This document shows, piece by piece, positions 25,232 through 34,413 of a DNA stretch of 64,000 nucleotides. This DNA is from Comamonas odontotermitis (GTDB taxonomy: Bacteria > Pseudomonadota > Gammaproteobacteria > Burkholderiales > Burkholderiaceae_C). Every line of letters starts with the position of its first letter. The first letter of the stretch is position 1. A program made the translations under genes and the position numbers. A model generated the notes under the pieces. It worked only from the letters and a program-made list of their open reading frames with translations. It ran no database searches and was not told the DNA's origin. The DNA lies in the NCBI RefSeq assembly GCF_020080045.1, contig NZ_CP083451.1, positions 4,327,001 to 4,391,000 of the forward strand. The letters are read 5' to 3'.

Positions 25232-26242
25232 TCAGGCCTGGTCTTGCAGGTGGCAGGCCGTGACGTGGCCGGGCGCGGTCTCTCGCAGCACCGGCACTTC
25301 GGTCTTGCAGCGCTCCATCGCATGTGGGCAGCGCGGGTGGAAGGTGCAGCCCGAAGGCGGATTCAGCGGCGAAGGGATCTCGCCCTTGATTGGCACGAAG
25401 GAACGCTTGCGCCGTGCCACATCGGGCACCTCGGCCAGCAAGGCCTGGGTATAGGGGTGTTGGGCCTTGCCAAATATCTCGGCGGTCGGTGCCATCTCCA
25501 CAATCTTGCCCAGGTACATGATGGCCACACGGTCGGAGATGTGGCGTACCACCCCCAGATCGTGGCTGATGAACATGTAGGTCAGGCCTCGCTGCGCGCG
25601 CAGGTCCATGAACAGGTTGATCACCTGTGCCTGGATGGACACGTCGAGTGCCGCCACCGGCTCGTCACACACCAGAAAATCGGGCGTCACCATCAGCGCG
25701 CGGGCAATGCCGATACGCTGACGCTGGCCGCCGGATATCTGGTGCGGCAGGCGGTTGCGGTACTCCGTGGCAAGGCCCACTTCGGCGAGTGCCGCATCAA
25801 CGCGGCCCGGCACATCGCCGCTGGGCGCCAGCTTGTGCACATGCAACGCCTCGCCCAGGATCTGGTGCAGTTTCTGGCGCGGGTTCAGCGATGCCTGCGG
25901 ATCCTGAAACACCATCTGCACGCCCAGGGTATAGGCCAACCTGTCCTTGCCGGCCAGCCCGCTCACATCCTGGCCCTGGTAGAGCAGTTGCCCTTCGGTT
26001 GCCGGGTGCAGGCCCGCCACCACGCGGCCCAGGGTCGATTTGCCGCAGCCCGATTCGCCGACCAGGCCCAGCACCTCGCCCTTGGCAATCTGCAGGTTGA
26101 CGCCGTTGACGGCGTGCACAGTGCGGGTCTGCGCTGGCTGCCTGGCCACCGCACCGACGATCTTCTGCAGCAGATCGGGCGTGCTGACAAAGCGCTTGTG
26201 CACATCGCGCAATTCAATCACAGGGGTATTCATCGCGGTCAT
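25232..26242 (-). CDS. Peptide ABC transporter ATP-binding protein (DppF-like)
   Basis: A 336-residue ATPase of the oligopeptide/dipeptide class. Walker A is GESGCGKST, the Q-loop segment is MVFQDPQASLNPR, the signature is ISGGQRQRIGIARAL and Walker B is FLVCDEPVAALD. The C-terminal oligopeptide-transporter domain carries Cys residues (SGCTFHPRCPHAMERC). The ATG overlaps the TGA of the preceding ATPase gene (ATGA, 26239-26242); another ATG at 26233 is possible. Confidence 0.92.
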   Translation of the reverse strand: MTAMNTPVIELRDVHKRFVSTPDLLQKIVGAVARQPAQTRTVHAVNGVNLQIAKGEVLGLVGESGCGKSTLGRVVAGLHPATEGQLLYQGQDVSGLAGKDRLAYTLGVQMVFQDPQASLNPRQKLHQILGEALHVHKLAPSGDVPGRVDAALAEVGLATEYRNRLPHQISGGQRQRIGIARALMVTPDFLVCDEPVAALDVSIQAQVINLFMDLRAQRGLTYMFISHDLGVVRHISDRVAIMYLGKIVEMAPTAEIFGKAQHPYTQALLAEVPDVARRKRSFVPIKGEIPSPLNPPSGCTFHPRCPHAMERCKTEVPVLRETAPGHVTACHLQDQA

Positions 26243-27216
26243 GCGGCGTGCGCCTCCAGCGGAACAAAGCAGCGGAATTCGCGGCCGGGAATGGTGGTGA
26301 CGGCGGGCTGCTCCGCCACACACTGCGGCGTGGCCCGGGTACAGCGCGGTGCGAAGGCGCAGCCAGGCACACGACCCGACAGGCTGGGCGCCATGCCGTT
26401 GATCTGCGACAGGCGTGCACCAGGCGTGGCCTGCGCCGGCAACGAACTGAGCAGGCCTTGTGTGTAAGGATGGCGCGGCGCATCCAGCACCTCGGCCACG
26501 GCACCGGTCTCGACAATGCGGCCTGCGTACATCACGGCCACACGGTCGGCCAGTTCGGCTATCACCCCCAGATCATGGGTGATCCAGATCAGCGCCGTAC
26601 CATGCTCCTGGCAGATTTTCTGCATACGGTAGAGGATCTGGCCTTGGATGGTGACATCCAGCGCCGTGGTCGGCTCGTCGCAGATGATGAGATCGGGCTT
26701 GTTGAGCATGGCAATGGCAATCGCCACACGCTGGCGCATACCGCCTGAAAATTCATGCGGATAGCTGCGCAAGCGCTTCTCCGGTGCAGGGATGCCGACC
26801 ATGGACAGCGCCTCCACGCAGCGCCGGATGGCCTCGGCCTTGGGCAGCTTCTGGTGCGCATCAATCGCCTCGAGCATCTGCTCCTCGATGCGCAGCACCG
26901 GGTTCAGGGTCATCAGCGGGTCCTGAAAGATCATCGCGACACGGTCGCCACGCAGTTTGCGCATGGCTTCTGGCGGGAGTGCGCGCAGGTCCTGGCCCTT
27001 GAACAGCACCTGGCCTTGCGTTACCTCACCGGGCGCGTCGATCATGCCGAAGATCGAAAAGCCAGTCACCGATTTACCCGACCCGGATTCTCCAACGAGG
27101 CCAAGAATTTCGCCAGGCTGCAGGCTGATATGGATATCACTGACCGCAGGCCAGGCACCTTCTTCGGTGTGGAACACCGTCTGCAGGTTCTTTACTTCAA
27201 GCAAAGGGGTAGTCAT
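26239..27216 (-). CDS. Peptide ABC transporter ATP-binding protein (DppD-like)
   Basis: A 325-residue ATPase. Walker A is GESGSGKSV, the Q-loop segment is [13 protein letters not shown], the signature is [15 protein letters not shown] and Walker B is [12 protein letters not shown]. The C-terminal Cys cluster ([15 protein letters not shown]) is usual for peptide/nickel importers. It pairs with the DppF-like ATPase. Its ATG overlaps the TAA of the permease gene upstream by one base. Confidence 0.92.
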   Translation of the reverse strand: MTTPLLEVKNLQTVFHTEEGAWPAVSDIHISLQPGEILGLVGESGSGKSVTGFSIFGMIDAPGEVTQGQVLFKGQDLRALPPEAMRKLRGDRVAMIFQDPLMTLNPVLRIEEQMLEAIDAHQKLPKAEAIRRCVEALSMVGIPAPEKRLRSYPHEFSGGMRQRVAIAIAMLNKPDLIICDEPTTALDVTIQGQILYRMQKICQEHGTALIWITHDLGVIAELADRVAVMYAGRIVETGAVAEVLDAPRHPYTQGLLSSLPAQATPGARLSQINGMAPSLSGRVPGCAFAPRCTRATPQCVAEQPAVTTIPGREFRCFVPLEAHAA

Positions 27217-28145
27217 TACTTCCTCGGATCCAGAGCTTCACGCAGTCGGTCGCCGATCAGATTGATCGACAGGATGAGGGCCAGCAGCGCCAGGCCGGGG
27301 AACATGCTGATCCAGTAGTCGCCAGACATCAGGTACTGGAAGCCGTTGGCAATCAGAAGGCCGAGCGATGGCTCGGTGATGGGCACGCCAACCCCCAGGA
27401 AGGACAGGGTCGCCTCCAGCACGATGGCGTTGGCGATCTGGATGGTGGCAAACACCATGACCGGACCCATGCAGTTGGGCAGCAGATGGCGCGTCATGAT
27501 GCGCCAGGCCGGAAAGCCTAGGTTCTTGGCCGCCTCAATGTATTCCTTCTTGCGCTCCTGCAACGCACGGCCGCGCATGATGCGTGCGTAATGCGCCCAC
27601 TGCACCAACACGATGGCGATCACCACCTTGTCGACACCCCGCCCCATGATGGCCAGCAGCACCAGCGCCACCAGGATCGTTGGAAAACCCAGGATGAAGT
27701 CGACGATGCGCATCAGCAGGGTATCAACCCAGCCACCCATGTAGGCAGCAACCAGCCCGACGAGACTGCCAATGATGGTGGCGAGCACCACGGCGCTCAG
27801 CCCCACCATCAGGCTGATGCGCAGGCCGTGCAGAATCGCCGATAGCATGTCACGGCCCTGGTCATCGGTGCCCAGCCAGTAGGTCATGCCCGATGCTGCC
27901 TCGGACATGGGCTTGAGGCGGCCATCCATCAGATCGAGTGCACCCAGATCGTATGGATTCTGGGGCGACAGAAAAGGTGCCAGCAGCACGAAGGCGAGCA
28001 GCACCACCAGTGCAATCACCGCGCCCTTCACCGTGGGTTTGCTGTGCAGCTTTTTCAGGATTGCAGAGCGTTGTGGCGTTTCCTGCAAAGGCTGTGCGCG
28101 CTGGGCGCTATCAATTTCCATCATGTTCTTATTTGGCTGCATCAT
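27216..28145 (-). CDS. Peptide ABC transporter permease (DppC-like)
   Basis: A 309-residue permease. An N-terminal cytoplasmic segment is followed by a first helix (VIALVVLLAFVLLAPFLSP), then the OppC-type extracytoplasmic WLGTDDQGRDMLSAILHGLR and the binding-protein-dependent transport EAA loop (EYIEAAKNLGFPAWRIMTRH). Six helices in total. The start overlaps the stop of the DppB-like gene (ATGA, 28142-28145). Confidence 0.9.
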   Translation of the reverse strand: MMQPNKNMMEIDSAQRAQPLQETPQRSAILKKLHSKPTVKGAVIALVVLLAFVLLAPFLSPQNPYDLGALDLMDGRLKPMSEAASGMTYWLGTDDQGRDMLSAILHGLRISLMVGLSAVVLATIIGSLVGLVAAYMGGWVDTLLMRIVDFILGFPTILVALVLLAIMGRGVDKVVIAIVLVQWAHYARIMRGRALQERKKEYIEAAKNLGFPAWRIMTRHLLPNCMGPVMVFATIQIANAIVLEATLSFLGVGVPITEPSLGLLIANGFQYLMSGDYWISMFPGLALLALILSINLIGDRLREALDPRK

Positions 28146-29116
28146 TGCGCCTCCTGCAGCTGCACCCGGGGGTCTAGCACCGCATACAGCAGGTCTACCA
28201 CCAGGTTGATCATCACGAAGATGAAGGTCACAAGCATCACATAGGCCACCACCACCGGGCGGTCCAGCTTGTAGATGCTGTCGATCAGCAGCTTGCCCAT
28301 GCCGGGCCATGCAAACACGGTTTCGGTGATGGTCGAATACGCAATCAACGTGCCGAACTCCATGCCGATCACGGTCACGACCGGGATCAAAATGTTGCGC
28401 AGAATGTGGCGCGTCAGGATTCGGCGCTCGCTGATGCCTTTGGCGCGCGCAAACTTCACGTACTCCTGTGTCTTGGCTTCCATCACGCCGGTCGCCGTCA
28501 GGCGCAGCACCAGGGCAATATTTCCCAGTGCCAGATTGATGGCAGGCAGCATCACATGGCGCCAGCCATCAGCGGTGAAGAGAGAAAACGGCACCCCGAA
28601 AATACTGACCGTGTCGCCGCGGCCGGACGATGGCAGCCATTGCAACCAGACGGCGAACATCAATATCAGCATCATGCCCTGCCAGAAATTGGGCAGCGAA
28701 AAGCCCAGCACCGACCCGCCCATCAGGCTGCGGCCCAGCGGCTTGTCATTGAAAAGCCCGGCCACCAGCCCCAGCGGAATGCCGATCAGGCAGGTCAGAC
28801 CGATGGCGACCAACACCAGCTCGAACGTGGCAGGAAAACGCTGCACGATCAGCTCGATGGCCGGAATGCCATGCACGAACGAGGTCCCCAGGTCGCCGTG
28901 GAAGGCACGGCTCAGAAAGCTCCAGTACTGCAGCCACACCGGCAGATCCAGCCCCAGCCGCTTGATCATGGCCTCGCGGTCAGCGTCGCTGGCCTCGGCA
29001 CTCACCAGCAGTTCGATGGGGTCGCCCACGGCATAGACTGCCATGAACACCACCAGCGATACCGCCAGCAGCACCAGAAAACTTTGCACCAATCGGCGCA
29101 GGATATAGACGATCAC
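28142..29116 (-). CDS. Peptide ABC transporter permease (DppB-like)
   Basis: A 324-residue permease starting MIVYILRRLVQSFLVLLAVS. It carries the DppB-type periplasmic loop (GLDLPVWLQYWSFLSRAFHGDLGTS) and the EAA-like loop YVKFARAKGISERRILTRHI. Six helices. It pairs with the DppC-like protein. A hairpin with a following T-run lies upstream (29208-29245), so its expression is probably lower than that of the binding proteins. Confidence 0.9.
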   Translation of the reverse strand: MIVYILRRLVQSFLVLLAVSLVVFMAVYAVGDPIELLVSAEASDADREAMIKRLGLDLPVWLQYWSFLSRAFHGDLGTSFVHGIPAIELIVQRFPATFELVLVAIGLTCLIGIPLGLVAGLFNDKPLGRSLMGGSVLGFSLPNFWQGMMLILMFAVWLQWLPSSGRGDTVSIFGVPFSLFTADGWRHVMLPAINLALGNIALVLRLTATGVMEAKTQEYVKFARAKGISERRILTRHILRNILIPVVTVIGMEFGTLIAYSTITETVFAWPGMGKLLIDSIYKLDRPVVVAYVMLVTFIFVMINLVVDLLYAVLDPRVQLQEAQ

Positions 29117-29207
29117 GTTGCGTCCCTATTCAACAAAAGCCCCGTGCTTCCCCACTCCGTGAGGTCGCTGCCCTATTTAGGTGCCGGCCCGGCAATGAAA
29201 AATCACA

Positions 29208-29245
29208 ATGCCCGCATTCCCCGCCGCCGGGGCCCATGCGGGCAT
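29208..29245 (-). terminator. Hairpin attenuator between binding-protein and permease genes
   Basis: ATGCCCGCAT (29208-29217) and ATGCGGGCAT (29236-29245) are perfect 10-bp arms with inner CCCCG/CGGGG pairing. On the minus strand the hairpin is followed by TGTGATTTTTC. It sits within the operon between the second binding protein and dppB-like genes, a place where partial termination is common in ABC operons. Confidence 0.7.
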
Positions 29246-29281
29246 GCCATGCACCAGGCCAAGTTGCCCGGTGCACTGGCC

Positions 29282-30910
29282 TTACTTGGTCGGTTTGACC
29301 GACATGGCCAGCGTGTACTGGTCGCGTCGGCCCTCGTAGCTCAATCCTTTCTTGTACGCCCAGATGCTGCTCTCGAAATGCAGCGGAATCAGCGGCACGT
29401 TGTCGAGCGCAATCTGCGTGGCCTTCTGGTACTCTGCCTTGCGCTGCGCGGAATCCATCAGCGCCATCGCTGGCACAAACACCTTGTCAAACGCGGCATT
29501 GCTGAAGCCGCCGTAGTTGCTGGTGCCCAAACCCTGGTCCTTGTTCGTGGAGGCAACCCAGTACTGGAACAGGCCCGAGGCCTCGCCGTTTTCCGATGGC
29601 CAGCCGCCTATCGCAAAGCTGAACTCGCGCTTGGCGCGCTTGGGAAAGTAGATGGCCGCAGCCTGCGCATCGACCGTGGTCTTGATGCCGATGCGGGTCA
29701 GGTACTGCGCCACGGCCTGAGCGATCTGGCCGTCGTTGATGTAGCGGTCATTGGTGGTCGTCAGGGTCAGCTCGAAACCGTTGGGATAGCCCGCCTCGGC
29801 CAGCAGCTTCTTGGCGGCTTCAGGGTCGAACTTGATTTCTGCGGGCTTGTCGAGGCTGCCGAACATGCCAGCAGGCATGTACTGGTTGGCCACCGTGGCC
29901 ATGCCGTCCATCAGGCGCTGCACGATGGCCTTGCGGTCAATCGCCATGCTGATGGCCTGGCGAACACGCAGGTCCTGCAGCGGGTTCTTGCCATCTGCAG
30001 CTTTGACAAACGGGCTTTGCGCACGGCCGGAATCCAGCTGAAAGAAGATGAGCCGTGTGGACGGCGTCGCCACGAAGTCGAGCTTGCTGTTTTCCTTGAT
30101 GCGCGGCAGATCGCGCGCAGCGGGGCTTTCGATCACGTCGTAGTCGCCCGACATCAAGCCGGTGAGGCGCGGGCCGGCATTGGGCACGGGTACCATTTTC
30201 ACGGTTTTCCAGTGCGGTTTGGCGCCCCAATAGCCTTCGTTGCGCTCCATCTCGATGCCCGTGCCCTTGACGTAGGACTTGAGCTTGTACGGGCCTGTAC
30301 CTATCGACAGCCTGCCGGTGTTGAACTCGGCCACCGTGGGCCAGGGCGAGGTTACGCCGCAACCCTCTTTGGGTGCGAACTTGAGCTTGTCGAACTTGGC
30401 GATACCGCTCCAGATGATGGGCAGCGAGCGCGCCAGCTCATTGGGCATGGTGGGGATGGGCCTGTCGCTTTTGATGATGACGGTGTGCTCATCGGGCGTC
30501 TGCACATCGGTGAAGTTCTGCATCGGCTCCATGTACGAGCGCGATACGTTGGTCTCGTTGTTCAGCACACGGCAGATGGTGAACAGCACATCTTTCGATG
30601 TGAACGGCTCGCCGTTGGAGAACTTCACGCCCTTGCGCAGCTTGAGCTCCCAGGTGTTGTCATCCACCGGCTTCCACGACTCCGCCAGGCCCGGAATCAG
30701 CTCCATCTTCGCATTGCGGTTGATCAGCGACTCGAAGATGTGGGCCGAGAACGAATCATTCGTCGTCACCTTGTGGTAGTGCGGATCAGCCGCCGTCGGC
30801 TCGGAGGCGAGGCCAATGGTGAGCGATTGAGCCGCAGCCATACCAGCAGGCAGGGCCAGTGCTGCAAGGCTTGCCAGCGACAAGGTAGTGCGGCGAGAGA
30901 TCTTCTTCAT
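29282..30910 (-). CDS. Peptide-type ABC transporter substrate-binding protein (second paralogue)
   Basis: A 542-residue SBP_bac_5 family protein. The signal peptide is MKKISRRTTLSLASLAALAL...AAAQ, with a twin-arginine-like SRR. The mature N-terminus reads LTIGLASEPTAADPHYHK. It is strongly similar along its length to the neighbour at 31064-32680. Ribosome site GGAGG is eight bases from an in-frame GTG at 30916 but fourteen from the ATG at 30910, so translation may begin two codons earlier. Dipeptides, oligopeptides or glutathione-like ligands are possible. Confidence 0.9.
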   Translation of the reverse strand: MKKISRRTTLSLASLAALALPAGMAAAQSLTIGLASEPTAADPHYHKVTTNDSFSAHIFESLINRNAKMELIPGLAESWKPVDDNTWELKLRKGVKFSNGEPFTSKDVLFTICRVLNNETNVSRSYMEPMQNFTDVQTPDEHTVIIKSDRPIPTMPNELARSLPIIWSGIAKFDKLKFAPKEGCGVTSPWPTVAEFNTGRLSIGTGPYKLKSYVKGTGIEMERNEGYWGAKPHWKTVKMVPVPNAGPRLTGLMSGDYDVIESPAARDLPRIKENSKLDFVATPSTRLIFFQLDSGRAQSPFVKAADGKNPLQDLRVRQAISMAIDRKAIVQRLMDGMATVANQYMPAGMFGSLDKPAEIKFDPEAAKKLLAEAGYPNGFELTLTTTNDRYINDGQIAQAVAQYLTRIGIKTTVDAQAAAIYFPKRAKREFSFAIGGWPSENGEASGLFQYWVASTNKDQGLGTSNYGGFSNAAFDKVFVPAMALMDSAQRKAEYQKATQIALDNVPLIPLHFESSIWAYKKGLSYEGRRDQYTLAMSVKPTK

Positions 30911-31063
30911 AGACACAGGTCGTTCCTCCTTGGTTAAAAGCCAGCTACAGCACGGCTCTGCGGCACGTGGACGATAGCGATTGATCCGAATACTGAAGGG
31001 AAGGGAACAAAAGCACCATAGGTGACTTCCGCAACCCGTCCCATCCGTTGGCAATGCCCGCGA

Positions 31064-32680
31064 TTACTTCGCAGGCTTGACCGAAGTTGCCAGCGTGTAC
31101 TGGTCGCGGCGGCCTTCGTAGCTCAGCCCCTTCTTGAATGCCCAGATGCTGCTTTCAAAGTGCAGCGGAATCAGGGGCACGTTGTCGAGTGCAATCTTGG
31201 TTGCCTGCTCCAGCAGGGGCTTGCGCTTGGCCGCATCCACGGTCTTGGCCGCAGGGATGTAGATCTTGTCGAATTCAGCACTGCTGAAGCCGCCATAGTT
31301 GCTGGTGCCCAGGCCCTTGGGCGAATCGGTCGATGCCACCCACAGCTGGAACAGGCCCGAGGCCTCGCCGTTCTCCGAAGGCCAGCCGCCCATGGCAAAG
31401 CTGTATTCACGCTTGGCACGCTTGGGGAAATAGATCGAAGCCGTCATGGCATCCACCTTGGTCTTGATACCCACGCGCGTGAGGTACTGCGCCACGGCCT
31501 GCGCAATCTGCGCGTCGTTCATGTAGCGGTCGTTGGTGGACGACAGCGTCAGCTCGAAGCCGTTGGGGTAGCCCGATTCGGCCAGCAGCTTCTTGGCACC
31601 CTCCGGATCGAACTTGATCTCGGGCGCCTTGGCCAGGCCACCGAACATGCCATCGGGCATGTACTGGTAGGCCGGTGTAGCCATGCCGTCCATCAGACGC
31701 TGCACGATGGCCTTGCGGTCAATCGCCATGTTGATGGCCTTGCGCACGCGCAGGTCCTGCAGCGGGTTCTTGCCGTCCGGCGCGGTCACGAATGGCGACT
31801 TGTCGCGGCCAACATCGGGTTGAAAGAACACCAGGCGCGTGGAAGGCGTGGCCACGAAAGCCAGCTTCTTGTCTTCCTTGATGCGTGCCAGGTCGCGCGC
31901 GGCGGGGTTTTCGATCAGGTCGTAGTCGCCCGACATGAGGCCCGTCAGGCGTGGGCCGGCATTGGGCACGGATACCATCTTCACGGTCTGCCAGTGCGGC
32001 TTGGTGCCCCAGTAGCTGTCGTTGCGCTCCAGGGTGATGCCTGTGCCCTTGATATACGACTTGAGCTTGAACGGACCGGTGCCGATTGCCATCTTGCCGC
32101 TGTTGAAATCCGCCACCGTGGGCCAAGGGCCCTTGTAGCCACAGCCTTCCTTGGGAGCAAACTTGAGCTTGTCGTGCTTGACGATGCTGCTCGAGATGAT
32201 GGGCAGATTGCGGGCAAACTCGGCCGGGATCAACGGCACCGGCTCGGCCGTCTTGACGATGACGGTCAGGTCATCGGGCGTCTGCACATCGGTGATCAGC
32301 TTGGTCGTGTCCATATACGACTGCGACACGTTGGTCTCGTTGTTCAGCGTGCGGCAGATGGTGAACAGCACATCCTGCGAAGTAAAGGGCGCGCCGTTGG
32401 AGAACTTCACGTCCTTGCGCAGCTTGAACTCCCAGGTCAGGTCGTCCAGGTTCTTCCACGAGAGAGCCAGCGATGGCACCAGTTCCATATTGGCAGTGCG
32501 CCCTACCAGGGAGTCATAGACATGGGCCGAGAACGAGTCGTTCGTCGTCATCTTGTGGTAGTGAGGGTCTGCCGCGGTAGGCTCGGAAGCCAGGGCGATG
32601 GTCAGCGTCTGCGCGTTTGCAGCACCCATGAGCACGCCAGCGGCCAGCGCCAGCGCGCGCTTGTTCAGAGGGAAATTCAT
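31064..32680 (-). CDS. Peptide-type ABC transporter substrate-binding protein (first paralogue)
   Basis: A 538-residue SBP_bac_5 family periplasmic protein. The signal peptide is MNFPLNKRALALAAGVLMGA...ANAQ and the mature protein starts TLTIALASEPTAADPHYHKM. It shares nearly all motifs with the downstream protein (for example FSNGxPFTSxDVLFTICR and YFPKRAKREFSFAxGGWPSE), so the pair arose by tandem duplication. AAGGCAG precedes the ATG. It heads the operon, so its promoter must lie in 32681-33075. Confidence 0.9.
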   Translation of the reverse strand: MNFPLNKRALALAAGVLMGAANAQTLTIALASEPTAADPHYHKMTTNDSFSAHVYDSLVGRTANMELVPSLALSWKNLDDLTWEFKLRKDVKFSNGAPFTSQDVLFTICRTLNNETNVSQSYMDTTKLITDVQTPDDLTVIVKTAEPVPLIPAEFARNLPIISSSIVKHDKLKFAPKEGCGYKGPWPTVADFNSGKMAIGTGPFKLKSYIKGTGITLERNDSYWGTKPHWQTVKMVSVPNAGPRLTGLMSGDYDLIENPAARDLARIKEDKKLAFVATPSTRLVFFQPDVGRDKSPFVTAPDGKNPLQDLRVRKAINMAIDRKAIVQRLMDGMATPAYQYMPDGMFGGLAKAPEIKFDPEGAKKLLAESGYPNGFELTLSSTNDRYMNDAQIAQAVAQYLTRVGIKTKVDAMTASIYFPKRAKREYSFAMGGWPSENGEASGLFQLWVASTDSPKGLGTSNYGGFSSAEFDKIYIPAAKTVDAAKRKPLLEQATKIALDNVPLIPLHFESSIWAFKKGLSYEGRRDQYTLATSVKPAK

Positions 32681-33075
32681 ATCTGCCTTCAAGATGTATG
32701 AGGCACCAATGCGGCACCCGTTTTCTGGCACCGGTTACAGGCGCCTGCGCAGAAAGGCCATGGCAAGCGCACGCCCGCCTTGCACTGCTGCGGTAAAAAG
32801 TCGGCACATTCTTACACGGAAATTACAACCGCCCGGCACCGCGCAAAGCCCGTTTACTGGGCATTTACCCCATGAAAACAAGCACTTTATGCGCATGCGG
32901 AACGATGTTGTGCAGGCTGCGCAACAATGCGATCCCCTGGCATGCGAAGCGGCCCGCGCAAGCGGCACGAATGCCCTTGCCCGGACTGAATGCGCTCGAA
33001 AGAAATCGGTACGGAGGACGAAACTTCATTTCCAGGCCCGCCCTCCTTTTCCAAACTATCTAGAATCGCTCCATC
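32681..33075. other. Divergent promoter region, no gene seen
   Basis: 395 bp between the peptide-uptake operon (minus strand) and the lipoprotein gene (plus strand). It must contain both promoters. I see no convincing coding sequence and no long repeat. Confidence 0.4.
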
Positions 33076-33636
33076 ATGCGTCGCCGCTTACTTCTTTGCT
33101 CTACTTTGTGCATAACCATCGGGCTTGCAGGCTGCTCTCTGGCCCCGCGCAGCTATACCTTGTCACAGGATGAGTTGCAAACCATGGTGGCCAAGGCTTT
33201 TCCACGTCAATATCCACTGCTGGGACTGGTGACTCTCAATGTCAATGCGCCTGCCCTGGGGCTCAAGCCAGAGATCAATCGCATCAACGCCACAATGACC
33301 GCGCAGCTCAACGGCAAGGTACTGCCCCATAGCTTTGATGGCGCGATGGACCTGGATTTTGCGCTGCGCTACGAACCCAGGGACCACACCTTGCGCGCCA
33401 CGCAGGTGCATGTGAATTCGCTGATGATGACCGGGCTGCCTGACGGGCTGGCCAACATGCTGCAGGCCTACGCGCCGCGCGCGGCCGAACAGGCCATGGA
33501 TGACGTCATCGTCCACACCCTGCGCGACGAAGATCTGGCCAAACTCGACAAGGCCGACCGCCTGCCGGCCTCGTTCACCGTCACCAAGGGTGGCCTGCGC
33601 ATCGATTTCGACGAAAAGTCCAAGGCTGCGAACTGA
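33076..33636 (+). CDS. DUF1439 family outer-membrane lipoprotein
   Basis: A 186-residue lipoprotein. The signal peptide MRRRLLLCSTLCITIGLAGC ends in a lipobox (LAGC), so Cys20 is lipidated. The mature domain starts SYTLSQDELQTMVAKAFPRQYP and matches the DUF1439/YceB group, whose function is not established. No sorting-avoidance Asp follows the Cys, so outer-membrane location is expected. A TAGAAT element lies just upstream. Confidence 0.85.
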   Translation: MRRRLLLCSTLCITIGLAGCSLAPRSYTLSQDELQTMVAKAFPRQYPLLGLVTLNVNAPALGLKPEINRINATMTAQLNGKVLPHSFDGAMDLDFALRYEPRDHTLRATQVHVNSLMMTGLPDGLANMLQAYAPRAAEQAMDDVIVHTLRDEDLAKLDKADRLPASFTVTKGGLRIDFDEKSKAAN

Positions 33637-33697
33637 ATTCAATTGATTTATGCTGCGGTCATTGCGCACATCTCGCGCTCTGAACGGAGACCTCAGC

Positions 33698-34399
33698 ATG
33701 CCTACCCTGGACGATTTCAGCATTACCCGCAAATGGCCTGCCACACGGCCTGATCTGCTCCAACTGTATTCGCTGGCCACGCCCAACGGCGTGAAGGTGT
33801 CGATCATGCTGGAAGAGCTGGGCGTGCCCTATGAGGTGCATCACATCAGCTTTGACAGCAATGACCAGCTGACGCCGGAGTTCGTCGGCACCTTCCCCAA
33901 CAACAAGATTCCAGCCATCCTCGACCCCAACGGCCCTGGCGGCGAGCCGATTGCACTGTTCGAGTCAGGCGCCATCCTGGTGTACCTGGCCGAAAAATAC
34001 AACCAGTTTCTGCCGCAGGACCTGGGGCTGCGCTACACGACGCTGCAGTGGCTGATGTTCCAGATGGGCGGCATCGGCCCCATGTTTGGCCAGGTGGGCT
34101 TCTTCAACATCTACGGCGGCAAGGATTTCGAGGACAAGCGCCCACTCATGCGCTACGTGAACGAATCGAAACGACTGCTCACCGTGCTGGACAAGCACCT
34201 CGCAGGCAAAGATTGGGTAGCAGGGAACGAATACACGATTGCCGACATGGCCATCTTCCCGTGGATTCGCAACATGATCGTTCGCTACAACGCCGAAGAG
34301 CTGATCGGCTGGGGCCAGTACCCCGAAGTAAGCCGCGTGCTCAGCCAGTGGCTGCAGCGCCCAGCCGTGCAGCGCGGCCTGCTCGTTCCGGCCCGCTGA
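33698..34399 (+). CDS. Glutathione S-transferase family protein (YghU/YfcG-like)
   Basis: A 233-residue GST. The thioredoxin-like N-domain contains LYSLATPNGVKVSIMLEELG, with the TPNG segment typical of the nu-class YghU/YfcG disulfide-bond oxidoreductases. It is followed by NNKIPAILDPNGPGGEPIALFESGAI (glutathione site ES) and an all-helical C-domain (TIADMAIFPWIR). The ATG at 33698 is family-like; the longer frame to 33650 is not. It lies 14 bp before the pirin gene. Confidence 0.87.
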   Translation: MPTLDDFSITRKWPATRPDLLQLYSLATPNGVKVSIMLEELGVPYEVHHISFDSNDQLTPEFVGTFPNNKIPAILDPNGPGGEPIALFESGAILVYLAEKYNQFLPQDLGLRYTTLQWLMFQMGGIGPMFGQVGFFNIYGGKDFEDKRPLMRYVNESKRLLTVLDKHLAGKDWVAGNEYTIADMAIFPWIRNMIVRYNAEELIGWGQYPEVSRVLSQWLQRPAVQRGLLVPAR

Positions 34400-34413
34400 C
34401 GAGGAGAAGCGCC

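Noticed and set aside
28406..30937. An 843-codon plus-strand frame across two ABC genes
   Set aside because: It spans the antisense of a permease and a binding protein whose motifs are unambiguous. The reverse reading is His/Arg-rich with no recognisable domain.
31022..32701. A 559-codon plus-strand frame
   Set aside because: It is a shadow of the first binding protein and looks like the shadow of the second, as expected from the paralogy.
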